DNA of 64,000 nt from CAVSWT01 sp963731745 (GTDB taxonomy: Bacteria > Bacteroidota > Ignavibacteria > Ignavibacteriales > Ignavibacteriaceae), in contig CAVSWT010000012.1 of assembly GCA_963731745.1 (NCBI GenBank), positions 227,983 through 291,982 on the forward strand, written 5' to 3'. Made by a program: the position numbers and the translations under genes. Positions 53,425-63,488 of this stretch are shown piece after piece. The notes below the pieces were generated by a model. It saw only the letters and a list, made by a program, of their open reading frames with translations, made no database searches and was not told the DNA's origin. How positions within the stretch are numbered: the stretch's first letter is position 1; each line of letters begins with the position of its first letter.

Positions 53425-56400
53425 ATGAGAAAATTTTTTAACAGTTCGTTTTTATGGCTGTGGCTCATTGTGTTAACACTGATACCAAATTTTTTATTTG
53501 GTCAAAGTGGAATAAATGAGAACGGTGGCTTTGAAGGGAACTTGCCGTCCTATTGGACAATGGGCAATAATCCAGGAGAGAACAGTTTAAGCTGGGCAAC
53601 AGATGAATACAGATCAATGGGCCATTCATTGAAGATAGAGAAAACAGCCGTAGGCGATTCAGCCAGCTGGATATCAGAGAATATGACAGATTTATGGTCC
53701 CCGCAGAATTATAAGGATGTAGATATAAAGATAGGCGGATATGTAAAAACAATGAATGTAAACACGAATCCGGCTAATGATGATGAGAGATGGTGGATAT
53801 CCTATAGTTTTTATGATAGTGCCGGGGCATTGATAGGTGAGACAAAGATGCCGATAGATCAAAGCACCGCCAGCAGCAGCGGGTGGGTAGCAGATACGAA
53901 TGGCATAGGCGAGACCATACTGCCAAAAGATTCCTGGAAGACGATAATAAAGTTTGTAGCCGGCAAGAATGCCACTGGTACAGTCTGGGCAGATGACTTT
54001 ATGTTGATCGGGAGGAATGGAGCTTGGGCAGGCCAGGATTGGAATACTCAGGTAGGCATGCCCACAGGCTGGAATTACTGGTTACCCCCGGTAGGCGGCA
54101 ATGACGGAGAGTTATCGAATGGTTTCGAGAACACAGTAGTAACTACAGAAGCAGCCTATACAGGCACACATTCACTAAAGCTTGTACTGCCATTTGACAG
54201 AGAACCGCACGATGGATGGATAGGAACAAGAAGAGCACCATTGAATAGCATAGATCAAAATATAAAAGCTGGAGATGTACTTCGTGTAAGTGTATGGATA
54301 AAAGCCAGTGATTTAGTGCCGGACTCAGCAGCGAAATATCCCGGAACCTGGTCAGTAGGAGTAACCCCAATATTCCACAGCGGATATATGAACAACTCGT
54401 CTTATGATGAAATAGGCGCACAAGATTTAGTATTTCAATTTCCAAATGTAACCTCATTCGGATGGACGAAGTATTATGCAGATGTAACAGTACCGGATGA
54501 TGCAAATGCAAAAGCATTTTCAGCAAGGCTGCATATCTACTCAAGATTTACGGGAACAATATATTTTGATGAATTAAATGTAGAGAAACTTGATATACCG
54601 CAGATAAGCGGAGTAGGAAGCTTTGAAGGGAACTTGCCGTCCTATTGGACAATGGGCAATAATCCAGGAGAGAACAGTTTAAGCTGGGCAACAGATGAAT
54701 ACAGATCAATGGGCCATTCATTAAAGATAGAGAAAACAGCCGTAGGCGATTCAGCCAGCTGGATATCAGAGAATATGACAGATTTATGGTCCCCGCAGAA
54801 TTATAAGGATGTAGATATAAAGATAGGCGGATATGTAAAAACAATGAATGTAAACACGAATCCGGCTAATGATGATGAGAGATGGTGGATATCCTATAGT
54901 TTTTATGATAGTGCCGGAGCATTGATAGGTGAGACAAAGATGCCGATAGATCAAAGCACTGCCAGCAGCAGCGGGTGGGTAGCAGATACGAATGGCATAG
55001 GCGAGACCATACTGCCAAAAGATTCCTGGAAGACGATAATAAAGTTTGTAGCCGGCAAGAATGCCACTGGTACAGTCTGGGCAGATGACTTTATGTTGAT
55101 CGGGAGGAATGGAGCTTGGGCAGGCCAGGATTGGAATACTCAGGTAGGCATGCCGACAGGCTGGAATTACTGGTTACCCCCGGTAGGCGGCAATGACGGA
55201 GAGTTATCGAATGGTTTCGAGAACACAGTAGTAACTACAGAAGCAGCCTATACAGGCACACATTCACTAAAGCTTGTACTGCCATTTGACAGAGAACCGC
55301 ACGATGGATGGATAGGAACAAGAAGAGCACCATTGAATAGCATAGATCAAAATATAAAAGCTGGAGATGTACTTCGTGTAAGTGTATGGATAAAAGCCAG
55401 TGATTTAGTGCCGGACTCAGCAGCGAAATATCCCGGAACCTGGTCAGTAGGAGTAACCCCAATATTCCACAGCGGATATATGAACAACTCGTCTTATGAT
55501 GAAATAGGCGCACAAGATTTAGTATTTCAATTTCCAAATGTAACCTCATTCGGATGGACGAAGTATTATGCAGATGTAACAGTACCGGATGATGCAAATG
55601 CAAAAGCATTTTCAGCAAGGCTGCATATCTACTCAAGATTTACGGGAACAATATATTTTGATGAATTAAATGTAGAGAAACTTGATATACCGCAGATAAG
55701 CGGAGTAGGAAGCTTTGAAGGGAACTTGCCGTCCTATTGGACAATGGGCAATAATCCAGGAGAGAACAGTTTAAGCTGGGCAACAGATGAATACAGATCA
55801 ATGGGCCATTCATTAAAGATAGAAAAGACAACAACTGGCGATTCAGCCAGCTGGATATCAGAGAATATGACAGATTTATGGTCCCCGCAGAATTATAAGG
55901 ATGTAGATATAAAGATAGGCGGATATGTAAAAACAATGAATGTAAACACGAATCCGGCTAATGATGATGAGAGATGGTGGATATCCTATAGTTTTTATGA
56001 TAGTGCCGGAGCATTGATAGGTGAGACGAAGATGCCGATAGATCAGAGCACTGCCAGCAGCAGCGGGTGGGTAGCAGATACGAATGGCATAGGCGAGACC
56101 ATACTGCCAAAAGATTCCTGGAAGACGATAATAAAGTTTGTAGCCGGCAAGAATGCCACTGGTACAGTCTGGGCAGATGACTTTATGTTGATCGGGAGGA
56201 ATGGAGCTTGGGCAGGCCAGGATTGGAATACTCAAGTAGGCATGCCCACAGGCTGGAATTACTGGTTACCCCCGGTCGGCGGCAATGACGGAGAGTTGTC
56301 GAATGGTTTTGAAAACACAGTAGTAACTACAGAAGCAGCCTATACTGGCACGCATTCACTGAAGCTTGTACTGCCGTTTGACAGAGAGCCGCATGACGGA

Positions 56401-57141
56401 TGGATAGGAACTAGAAGATACCCATTAAATAACCCTGCTATAATGAGTCCGAATTCAGTAAATAATAATCACGATATTTCTAATTTAACGAATATCGGTG
56501 CAGGTGATGTTATCAGAATAAGTGTATGGGTAAAAGCCAGTGATTTAGTGCCGGACTCAGCAGCGAAATATCCCGGAACCTGGTCAGTTGGAATAACACC
56601 AATATTCCACAGCGGATATATGAATAATTCACCGTATGACGAAATAGGCGGTCAGGATTTAGTATTCCAATTTCCAAATGTTACTTCATTTGATTGGACC
56701 AAATATTACGTTGACATAACAGTACCGGATGATCCGAACGCAATTGCACTATCTGCAAGAATACATATATACTCAAGATTTACCGGAACAGTATATTTTG
56801 ATAATCTCGAGGTACAAAAAGTTGGCAGCACAACTGATGTTGCGGATGGTAAAATAATTCCGTCTAAATTTGAAGTATTTCAGAATTATCCAAATCCATT
56901 CAATCCTTCTACTACTATAAGTTATGCGTTACCGCAAAATTCATTTGTTACACTAAAGGTATACGATATTCTTGGTAGAGAAGTTAAGACGCTTGTAAAT
57001 TCTGAACAAGTGCCAGGTATTCATAATATGATATGGAATGGTGAAAATAATTACGGCAGTAAAGTTTCGAGTGGAATTTATATTTATAGAGTTGTTGCTG
57101 GAAATTATATTCAAACAAAGAAAATGATATTAATGAAATAG
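53425..57141 (+). CDS. Secreted triplicated carbohydrate-binding-like protein with T9SS type A domain (locus B)
   Basis: The 1238-aa product has a signal peptide (ending LFGQSG), three tandem units of about 364 aa and a T9SS type A sorting domain (NYPNPFNPSTTISYALPQ to KKMILMK). Each unit appears to hold two jelly-roll modules. The first is FEGNLPSYWTMGNNPGEN, YRSMGHSLKIEK, DVDIKIGGYVKTMNVN; the second is GMPTGWNYWLPPVGG, YTGTHSLKLVL, GDVLRVSVWIKASDL. The F-E-x...W...G-x-H-S-L-K pattern resembles CBM4/9/22-like carbohydrate-binding domains. No catalytic domain is evident. It has a perfect SD (AGGAGGT). Its codon and base use look unlike its neighbours (rich in AGA, ATA and CCGG-type words). 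Probably a surface-attached polysaccharide-binding protein. Confidence 0.8.
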   Translation: MRKFFNSSFLWLWLIVLTLIPNFLFGQSGINENGGFEGNLPSYWTMGNNPGENSLSWATDEYRSMGHSLKIEKTAVGDSASWISENMTDLWSPQNYKDVDIKIGGYVKTMNVNTNPANDDERWWISYSFYDSAGALIGETKMPIDQSTASSSGWVADTNGIGETILPKDSWKTIIKFVAGKNATGTVWADDFMLIGRNGAWAGQDWNTQVGMPTGWNYWLPPVGGNDGELSNGFENTVVTTEAAYTGTHSLKLVLPFDREPHDGWIGTRRAPLNSIDQNIKAGDVLRVSVWIKASDLVPDSAAKYPGTWSVGVTPIFHSGYMNNSSYDEIGAQDLVFQFPNVTSFGWTKYYADVTVPDDANAKAFSARLHIYSRFTGTIYFDELNVEKLDIPQISGVGSFEGNLPSYWTMGNNPGENSLSWATDEYRSMGHSLKIEKTAVGDSASWISENMTDLWSPQNYKDVDIKIGGYVKTMNVNTNPANDDERWWISYSFYDSAGALIGETKMPIDQSTASSSGWVADTNGIGETILPKDSWKTIIKFVAGKNATGTVWADDFMLIGRNGAWAGQDWNTQVGMPTGWNYWLPPVGGNDGELSNGFENTVVTTEAAYTGTHSLKLVLPFDREPHDGWIGTRRAPLNSIDQNIKAGDVLRVSVWIKASDLVPDSAAKYPGTWSVGVTPIFHSGYMNNSSYDEIGAQDLVFQFPNVTSFGWTKYYADVTVPDDANAKAFSARLHIYSRFTGTIYFDELNVEKLDIPQISGVGSFEGNLPSYWTMGNNPGENSLSWATDEYRSMGHSLKIEKTTTGDSASWISENMTDLWSPQNYKDVDIKIGGYVKTMNVNTNPANDDERWWISYSFYDSAGALIGETKMPIDQSTASSSGWVADTNGIGETILPKDSWKTIIKFVAGKNATGTVWADDFMLIGRNGAWAGQDWNTQVGMPTGWNYWLPPVGGNDGELSNGFENTVVTTEAAYTGTHSLKLVLPFDREPHDGWIGTRRYPLNNPAIMSPNSVNNNHDISNLTNIGAGDVIRISVWVKASDLVPDSAAKYPGTWSVGITPIFHSGYMNNSPYDEIGGQDLVFQFPNVTSFDWTKYYVDITVPDDPNAIALSARIHIYSRFTGTVYFDNLEVQKVGSTTDVADGKIIPSKFEVFQNYPNPFNPSTTISYALPQNSFVTLKVYDILGREVKTLVNSEQVPGIHNMIWNGENNYGSKVSSGIYIYRVVAGNYIQTKKMILMK
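53530..56830 (+). repeat. Three tandem 1,092-bp-type repeat units within the locus B secreted protein
   Basis: Equivalent points fall at 53530, 54622 and 55714, exactly 1,092 bp (364 codons) apart. Units 1 and 2 differ by only a handful of mostly silent bases. Unit 3 is near identical for about its first 700 bp. It then diverges (from about 56260, strongly after 56417) and carries an insertion that turns RRAPLNSIDQN into a longer RRYPLNNPAIMSPN segment. Confidence 0.95.
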
Positions 57142-57452
57142 TTCTAAACGAACTCCTCCTATCATTCACAAAGGGCGGTATATTTGCCGTCCTTTGGGGA
57201 TGAGTTGGATTTGTACATGGGAGCAATGATAGATTTTACTTATAATAATTATGGTTTCGTTTAGATGTAAGAGAATTTTTTTAATTGAATAGCAATTAAA
57301 TCTTAAATTTAAAAAAGTTGCAAAACTTAATTTCGTTTAGATTCAATTGTAAGCATCAACTTATAGAATAGATAGAGAAGACTTTTAAATTTCATTAGTA
57401 CAAAATGGTCAATGAAAAATTAATATTTTCATAATGAGAGGAAGAGAGAAGT
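57142..57452. other. 311-bp intergenic region before second TonB receptor
   Basis: No gene is evident. It holds a hairpin at 57170-57195 and two direct copies of TTTCGTTTAGAT (57255-57266 and 57331-57342, 76 bp apart) that could be regulator sites. The paired GTAGT motif of locus A is absent. An AGAGGAAGAGAG purine-rich ribosome binding region precedes the ATG at 57453. Confidence 0.5.
57170..57195 (+). terminator. Hairpin after the triplicated secreted-protein gene
   Basis: AAAGGGCGG (57170-57178) pairs with CCGTCCTTT (57187-57195), with one G-U wobble and an 8-nt loop, 29 bp after the stop. No T-run follows, so it may only attenuate or protect the 3' end. Confidence 0.5.
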
Positions 57453-60191
57453 ATGACCAAATATTTACGGATTATATTTATTGGCTTATATCTTCTAATA
57501 CTTCAAGCAAATATTTTTGCCGGCACAACAGGCAAAATTGCAGGTCAGGTTACAGATAAAACTACCGGGGAAGCACTTATCGGAGTCAATATAATTCTTT
57601 TAGGTACAAATCTGGGATCTGCAACAGACGTAGATGGGAGTTTTTTTATATTAAATATTCCTCCCGGTACATATCAAATTAAAGCCACATTAGTTGGATA
57701 TTCGGCAGTAAATTTTGAAAATGTTAAAGTATCTGTAGACCAGACGACCAGGCTTGATTTTCAAATGGGCCAGGAAGCTATTGAGATTAATAACGTTGTG
57801 GTTACAGCTTCAAAACCGCTTGTTCAAAAAGATTTAACATCAACGCAGGAAAATGTAAGTGGAAAAGATATTGCCATGCTGCCTGTAGAGGATGTTCAGT
57901 CGGTGATCAATTTACAGGCGGGCGTAGTTAACGGGCACTTTAGAGGCGGAAGAATTGGGGAGGTGAAATATATGATTGACGGCGTTGCAGTTAATGATGT
58001 TTATTCAGGCCAGTCAACCATGCAGGCTGATGTAAACAGCATCCAAGAGCTTCAGGTAATTACAGGTACTTTTAATGCGGAATATGGAGAGGCTTTATCC
58101 GGAGTAGTAAATCAAATCACGAAAATTGCCGGGGACCAATATCACGGTGCAATTTCAGCTTACTCGGGTGATTATGTTACAAGCAGAACCAATGATCTGT
58201 ATTTATACATGGGTGGTTTTCATCCTGCTAGAACACATAATTTACAAGGAAATTTAAGCGGTCCAATACCTGGCACGGGTGGATTTGTTAAATTTTTTGC
58301 TTCCGGAAGATATTTAAGCGATGACGGTTATTTGTACGGTGAGAGAATTTTTAATCCATCTGATAGTTCAAATTTTTCTGCTAATAATCCAGGCAATTGG
58401 TATGTCGGAGCCACAGGCGATAGTTCAAACGTTCCTATGAATTTTTCAAGACAGTTAACTCTTCAAGGCAAATTAGCATTCAAGGTTGGATCAGGAAAAG
58501 GAATTGTATTTGAAGGATTATATCAAGATCATAAGTATAAAGACTATGATCATCTTTTTAAACTTAACCCGGATGGCGATTATAAAAAATTCCAAACTAG
58601 CTTTTTGGGAAGTGTAAGCTATACTCACGTTTTCAGCAATACTGCTTTTCTGGATGTACTTGGTTCAATGTATTATTCGGATTTTCAGCAATATGTTTAT
58701 CCGCTGCTTGATGCCTCAGGAAACTCGGTTAATTTTCATTCCGGCAACAGCATTGAAGGATTGCATCCCGATCCACGGTATGTTAAGCCGGAACGAATGC
58801 GAGATGTAAGCGGTAATTCATTTTTAACCGGCGGAACGGAGAATTGGCAATTTTATCACAATACAAAATCGTATACAGGCAAATTAGATTTTACAGATCA
58901 GATAAATAATTCTAACGAAGTTAAAACCGGTGTTGAAGCAAAACTTCATACATTAAACTATACTGATTTTGAAGTGCTGGTCGAGCCTTCAAATGGTTAT
59001 ATTCCACATCTGCCGCAGCCGGGATCTTTTGACTATAATATTTATCAAAATCATCCGTATCAATTAGCAGCTTATCTTCAGGATAAAATTGAATTGGATT
59101 ACCTTATTGTTAACATAGGATTTCGTTATGATTATTTTCAGCCTGACGGAGAAGTACTTTTAAATCCAGATAATATTTCTGTGCTGGATAGTCTCATCCC
59201 GCCGTTTCCATCTCAATATTTTAAGAAGGCTGATGCACAATCGCAGTTTAGTCCCAGAGTTGGAATCTCATATCCAATAAGTGATAAAGGAGCAGTTCAT
59301 ATTTCTTACGGTCATTTTTTTCAAGTTCCTCCATTTGAATTTCTGTATAAAAACCCAAATTACAGAATAGCTTTGAGTGGCGATTTACCTGAGTTAATCG
59401 GCAATGTAATTGGGAATGCAGATTTAAAACCACAACAGACTGTAATGTATGAACTTGGACTTCAGCAGGAATTAACCCCCGAACTCGGAGTTAATATTAC
59501 TACTTATTATAAAGATATTAGAAATCTTCTTGGAGTTGAGATTCATATCAAAAATAATTTTAAAAAGTTTGCAAAATATATTAACAGAGATTATGGTTCG
59601 GTCAGCGGTATAACTCTTTCGTTTGAAAAAAGATTTATAAATGGATTAGGTGCGAGTATAGATTATACATATCAAGTTGCAAAAGGCAGCGCATCAGATC
59701 CAAGTGCGGCTTTTAATAAAGCGCAATCGTCTCCTCCAATAGAGGAAAATAAAGTTTTGGTCCCGCTTGATTGGGACAGAAGGCATTCGCTTAACTTTAC
59801 TCTTACTCTTGGCGATCCGGAAAGTTTTATTGCCAGTGCGGTTGGTAAGCTTGGTTCCGGACTTCCTTATACTCCTTCTTTCCAGAATCAAAGGACGGGT
59901 TTGGAGAATAGTTCAAATAAGCCGGGGTACTTTAATGTTGATCTATATTTAACAAAATATTTTTCGATAACCGGTGTTAATTTATCGGCCTATGTAAAGG
60001 TTTATAATTTATTTGATTCTGCAAATGAACTTGATGTATTTACAGATACTGGAAGAGCCGGTTATACTTTAGATTTAACACGCGCTCAATCCGCGCCTCG
60101 CGGTGTAAATACGCTTGAGCAATTTTTTTCAAGACCTGATTTTTATTCTTCACCAAGACAAATTATTCTTGGTGCTTCAATAGATTTTTAA
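57453..60191 (+). CDS. TonB-dependent receptor with carboxypeptidase-regulatory-like N-terminal domain (locus B)
   Basis: The 912-aa outer-membrane receptor has a signal peptide (ending IFAG), a CarboxypepD_reg-like domain (GKIAGQVTDKTTGEALIGVN) and a plug with FRGGRIGEVKYMIDGVAV and AEYGEALSGVVNQITK. A barrel follows, ending LGASIDF. It is paralogous to the receptor at 10995 (shared KPLVQKDLT, AEYG-x-A-x-SG, SYGHFxQ-P, GNADLKPQ). It heads the same gene order: a large T9SS-type protein and a PorV-like gene follow. The ligand is unknown; the triplicated carbohydrate-binding-like protein upstream suggests a glycan. Confidence 0.93.
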   Translation: MTKYLRIIFIGLYLLILQANIFAGTTGKIAGQVTDKTTGEALIGVNIILLGTNLGSATDVDGSFFILNIPPGTYQIKATLVGYSAVNFENVKVSVDQTTRLDFQMGQEAIEINNVVVTASKPLVQKDLTSTQENVSGKDIAMLPVEDVQSVINLQAGVVNGHFRGGRIGEVKYMIDGVAVNDVYSGQSTMQADVNSIQELQVITGTFNAEYGEALSGVVNQITKIAGDQYHGAISAYSGDYVTSRTNDLYLYMGGFHPARTHNLQGNLSGPIPGTGGFVKFFASGRYLSDDGYLYGERIFNPSDSSNFSANNPGNWYVGATGDSSNVPMNFSRQLTLQGKLAFKVGSGKGIVFEGLYQDHKYKDYDHLFKLNPDGDYKKFQTSFLGSVSYTHVFSNTAFLDVLGSMYYSDFQQYVYPLLDASGNSVNFHSGNSIEGLHPDPRYVKPERMRDVSGNSFLTGGTENWQFYHNTKSYTGKLDFTDQINNSNEVKTGVEAKLHTLNYTDFEVLVEPSNGYIPHLPQPGSFDYNIYQNHPYQLAAYLQDKIELDYLIVNIGFRYDYFQPDGEVLLNPDNISVLDSLIPPFPSQYFKKADAQSQFSPRVGISYPISDKGAVHISYGHFFQVPPFEFLYKNPNYRIALSGDLPELIGNVIGNADLKPQQTVMYELGLQQELTPELGVNITTYYKDIRNLLGVEIHIKNNFKKFAKYINRDYGSVSGITLSFEKRFINGLGASIDYTYQVAKGSASDPSAAFNKAQSSPPIEENKVLVPLDWDRRHSLNFTLTLGDPESFIASAVGKLGSGLPYTPSFQNQRTGLENSSNKPGYFNVDLYLTKYFSITGVNLSAYVKVYNLFDSANELDVFTDTGRAGYTLDLTRAQSAPRGVNTLEQFFSRPDFYSSPRQIILGASIDF

Positions 60192-60216
60192 CTAAGAATT
60201 TTTTTAAGGTAAAAAC

Positions 60217-63200
60217 GTGGAGAAAAATAGGATTTTTTCAAAAATATTTTTAACGATAATAATTTTATTTTTTTCAATAAATTTATTCGCTCAAAGAATA
60301 GTTGATAAAAATAAAGGCAACCATAATAATACAAAATCAGGTATTATGGATGGAAATCTTGTGCAAACCGTCTTTTACAATTTTGGTGAAATTGGTGATT
60401 GGCAAAATCAGCCAACGATAAGCGGCGTTTGGCCAAAAGGTTCCGGACATACTTATGTTGACGGTGTCGCAGTAATCGTTCAATCGGAAGTAAATCATAA
60501 CGGCAATACATTTCATCCTCTTGAAACAAATTATTATGAATACACCAGGGCAGATCCTCAAACCAAAATTACTTATGGTTGGTGGGCTTTGCCAGGTTAT
60601 GCAAGCTTATATCAAAACAGTGTTGCAAGAAGCGACGATCCTACAACTTGGCCAAGCACATGGCCTGACAGAACCCCTGATTGGGATGGACAATGGGATG
60701 GTTTTTTTGGTAAAGGTATTAGAAATGCCGATCTCGAATCTTTCTTCGTTTTCGATGATAATGAAGATAGAGAATATATTTCCAAATATGGCTTTTTCCC
60801 CGATGCAGAAGATCCAACAAGAGGCGGATTAGGAATGCAGGTTAGAGGACGAGGATTTCAATGGTCTCAAGTTTTAGCGCAAGATGTAATCTTTTGGTAT
60901 TATGAAATAACAAATATGTCAACAACAGATTATCCGAAATCATTGTTCGCACAATATGTTGATTGGGGAATAGGCGGACATGATAATTCTTCTAACAATG
61001 CTGGTGATTATAATGAAGTACAAGATATTTCTTATGCCTGGTCAACTGTTTCATTCGGAAGCCCTGGGCATTGGAGTCCAGTTGGATATAGCGGTTATGC
61101 ATTTTTGGAAAGCCCTGGAATTCCTGATGATAATAAAGATAATGATAATGACGGCTTGACCGATGAAAAAAGAGATAATACCGCATCTACATTTATAGCA
61201 ACTCCAGAAGCTGATCCGTATTTACGAAATCCTTCAATAGATACAACAACATTTAGAAATTTTTACAGCTACTCCTGGCTCCCTCATTGGGATGCGGATG
61301 AAAATGCAAATTGGAAAACCTATAATGATGTTAATAATAATGGCACATGGGATACCGGCGAACCGCTGAATGATGATGTTGGTGCCGATGGAATCGGACC
61401 GTTTGATGAAGGTTACTCCGGCCCTGATATAGATGGTTCGGAAGGTGATGGAAAACCTGAACAAGGTGAACCAAACTTTGGAATTCTGGATAAAGATGAA
61501 TCAGATCAGCTTGGATTAACTGGTTTCCAAATATTCGCAGTTCATACTTATGATTTAAATAATGATGAAGCAAATTGGAAAGCTCTCTCGGGTTTGCCTT
61601 CACCGCATGGGCAAACACTTGAAGGAGTAAATTTAGGTAATTTTTTCTCAAGCTATCTATTTCATATGAATGGCAGGAATACGTATTCTGCACAAACTGG
61701 TCAGAAGGAAGAAACCGGGGAGACGCAGCGTTTTTCAATGTCATTGCTTTATGGAATTGATAAAGATGATTTATTTAGACGTAAAAAAACTATTCAGTCA
61801 ATCTACAATGCTAACTATAGATTTGCTAAACCGCCTGATAAACCTACAATAACAGCAATTCCGGGAAATCAAAAAGTTACTATTTACTGGAATGATAGGT
61901 CTGAAAAAACCTTTGATGCATTTTATCAAAGATACAATTTTGAAGGCTACAGGATTTATCGTTCGACCGAACCTAATTTTATTGAAGATCAAGTTATTAC
62001 CGATGCATACGGTAAATCTACCTTTAGAAAACCATTAGCTCAATACGACTTAATTGATGGTGTTAAGGGACTTCATCCTATAGCTGTGAATGGTGCAATG
62101 TTTAACCTTGGTGAAGATACTGGTTTAAAGCATTCATTCATAGATACAACAGTTGAAAACGGACAAACGTATTACTATGCAGTTGTAGCATACGATAAAG
62201 GTTTTGTAACAACAACTGTCAACGGAGTTATAGAAGGAATTCCTCCTTCAGAAACTACAAGTATTATTAAGCAGGATATTAACGGCCAGGTTAAAACAGA
62301 TATTAATACTGCTGTTGTTACCCCATCTGCACCTTCAGCAGGATACATACCACCTAACATTGCGAATTTTGATTCAGCAGGACCTGGTACTGGTTATGCA
62401 AGTATTCAGATTCTTAATCCTGATTCAATTAAGGATTTAAATACATATAGAATTGAATTTGTTGACAATACAGCTTTTCATGATAATCCACATCCTTTTT
62501 TCAGATTGATTGATTACTCAAATGCTGATACTCTTATTCATCTAACAAAATTTGATGGGAATGAATATCAAACTTCAGTGGTTAACGGCTTTTCAATTAA
62601 TATGGTGAATGACACTTCAGTAAAGATAAATACAAATCAAACAGGCTGGGTACAAGGGAACAGCAATTATATGGTTCCTGTTGGCTTTGATTCTCGTTAT
62701 GCACCGGCATATCAAAGTAAAAGAGTGTTGCTGCCTGCAGATTTTGAGATTACATTGACGGAACCTGGAAAGGGTGATACTTCCTATCCCGCCTCGGGTT
62801 TTTCACAACCTGTTCCATCAAACATTATTGTAAACGATGTAACCGACGGAATTAATCATTTTCAATTTATTTTCAGAGACAATGATAACAATAATTTATT
62901 TACGGTTGGTGATGCAATATTTGTTGCATGCGGAGATTCAATAAATAAAAAAGCAACAAGTTTTTCAAACTTACGTGTAGGCTGGTCCATTTCCTTATTT
63001 AAAGACACTACCATTGCAGAGAGCAATCAAATTGCACCTCAAATAGGAGATGTATTTAAAGTAGTTACAACCAAACCTTTTAGAACTGGAGATTATTATC
63101 AATTCACAACCAAATCATCTTACTTTGATAAAGCAATTGCAAAATCAGATATGGATAATATTGCCGTAGTACCTAACCCCTATGCCGGTGCTGCATCATG

Positions 63201-63459
63201 GGAACCGCGAACAACAGATGTGGGAAGAGGTGAAAGAAGAGTTTTCTTTATTCATCTTCCTTTAAAGTGTACAATAAGAATATATACAATCAGCGGAAAC
63301 CTTGTTCAAACAATTTATCATGAAAGTAATTTAACAAATGGACAAGAACCATGGAACCTAGTTTCAAAGGATGGTATGGATATATCCTTTGGTGTATACA
63401 TATTTCACGTTGAAGCCGAGGAAGGCGAAAAGATTGGCAAATTTGCCGTTATTAAATAA
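60217..63459 (+). CDS. Large secreted protein with Asp-rich repeats, FN3-like region and T9SS C-terminal domain (locus B)
   Basis: The 1080-aa product uses a GTG start after an AAGGT ribosome binding site and has a signal peptide (ending NLFAQ). It shares with the protein at 13829 the segments VRGRGFQWSQVLAQDVIFW, Asp-rich DDNKDNDNDGLTDEKRD, an FN3-like region near 539 (PDKPTITAIPGNQKVTIYW, FEGYRIYRSTE) and the final VVPNPY...GRGERRVFFIHLP...KIGKFAVIK. It lies 25 bp after the TonB receptor. No enzymatic signature is recognised. It is likely a T9SS-exported surface or barrel-associated partner of the receptor. Confidence 0.82.
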   Translation: MEKNRIFSKIFLTIIILFFSINLFAQRIVDKNKGNHNNTKSGIMDGNLVQTVFYNFGEIGDWQNQPTISGVWPKGSGHTYVDGVAVIVQSEVNHNGNTFHPLETNYYEYTRADPQTKITYGWWALPGYASLYQNSVARSDDPTTWPSTWPDRTPDWDGQWDGFFGKGIRNADLESFFVFDDNEDREYISKYGFFPDAEDPTRGGLGMQVRGRGFQWSQVLAQDVIFWYYEITNMSTTDYPKSLFAQYVDWGIGGHDNSSNNAGDYNEVQDISYAWSTVSFGSPGHWSPVGYSGYAFLESPGIPDDNKDNDNDGLTDEKRDNTASTFIATPEADPYLRNPSIDTTTFRNFYSYSWLPHWDADENANWKTYNDVNNNGTWDTGEPLNDDVGADGIGPFDEGYSGPDIDGSEGDGKPEQGEPNFGILDKDESDQLGLTGFQIFAVHTYDLNNDEANWKALSGLPSPHGQTLEGVNLGNFFSSYLFHMNGRNTYSAQTGQKEETGETQRFSMSLLYGIDKDDLFRRKKTIQSIYNANYRFAKPPDKPTITAIPGNQKVTIYWNDRSEKTFDAFYQRYNFEGYRIYRSTEPNFIEDQVITDAYGKSTFRKPLAQYDLIDGVKGLHPIAVNGAMFNLGEDTGLKHSFIDTTVENGQTYYYAVVAYDKGFVTTTVNGVIEGIPPSETTSIIKQDINGQVKTDINTAVVTPSAPSAGYIPPNIANFDSAGPGTGYASIQILNPDSIKDLNTYRIEFVDNTAFHDNPHPFFRLIDYSNADTLIHLTKFDGNEYQTSVVNGFSINMVNDTSVKINTNQTGWVQGNSNYMVPVGFDSRYAPAYQSKRVLLPADFEITLTEPGKGDTSYPASGFSQPVPSNIIVNDVTDGINHFQFIFRDNDNNNLFTVGDAIFVACGDSINKKATSFSNLRVGWSISLFKDTTIAESNQIAPQIGDVFKVVTTKPFRTGDYYQFTTKSSYFDKAIAKSDMDNIAVVPNPYAGAASWEPRTTDVGRGERRVFFIHLPLKCTIRIYTISGNLVQTIYHESNLTNGQEPWNLVSKDGMDISFGVYIFHVEAEEGEKIGKFAVIK

Positions 63460-63488
63460 GATAATGAATGCGATCATTTGAGGTATTT

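Noticed and set aside
53465..55936. Repeated minus-strand frames of 95-133 aa opposite the triplicated gene
   Set aside because: They recur only because the plus-strand gene is repeated; their composition is Leu/His/Ser-rich noise and they lack start signals. Shadows of 53425-57141.
53530..56830. CRISPR array or mobile-element duplication
   Set aside because: Units are 1,092 bp, fully coding and in frame, with no spacer structure and no transposase.
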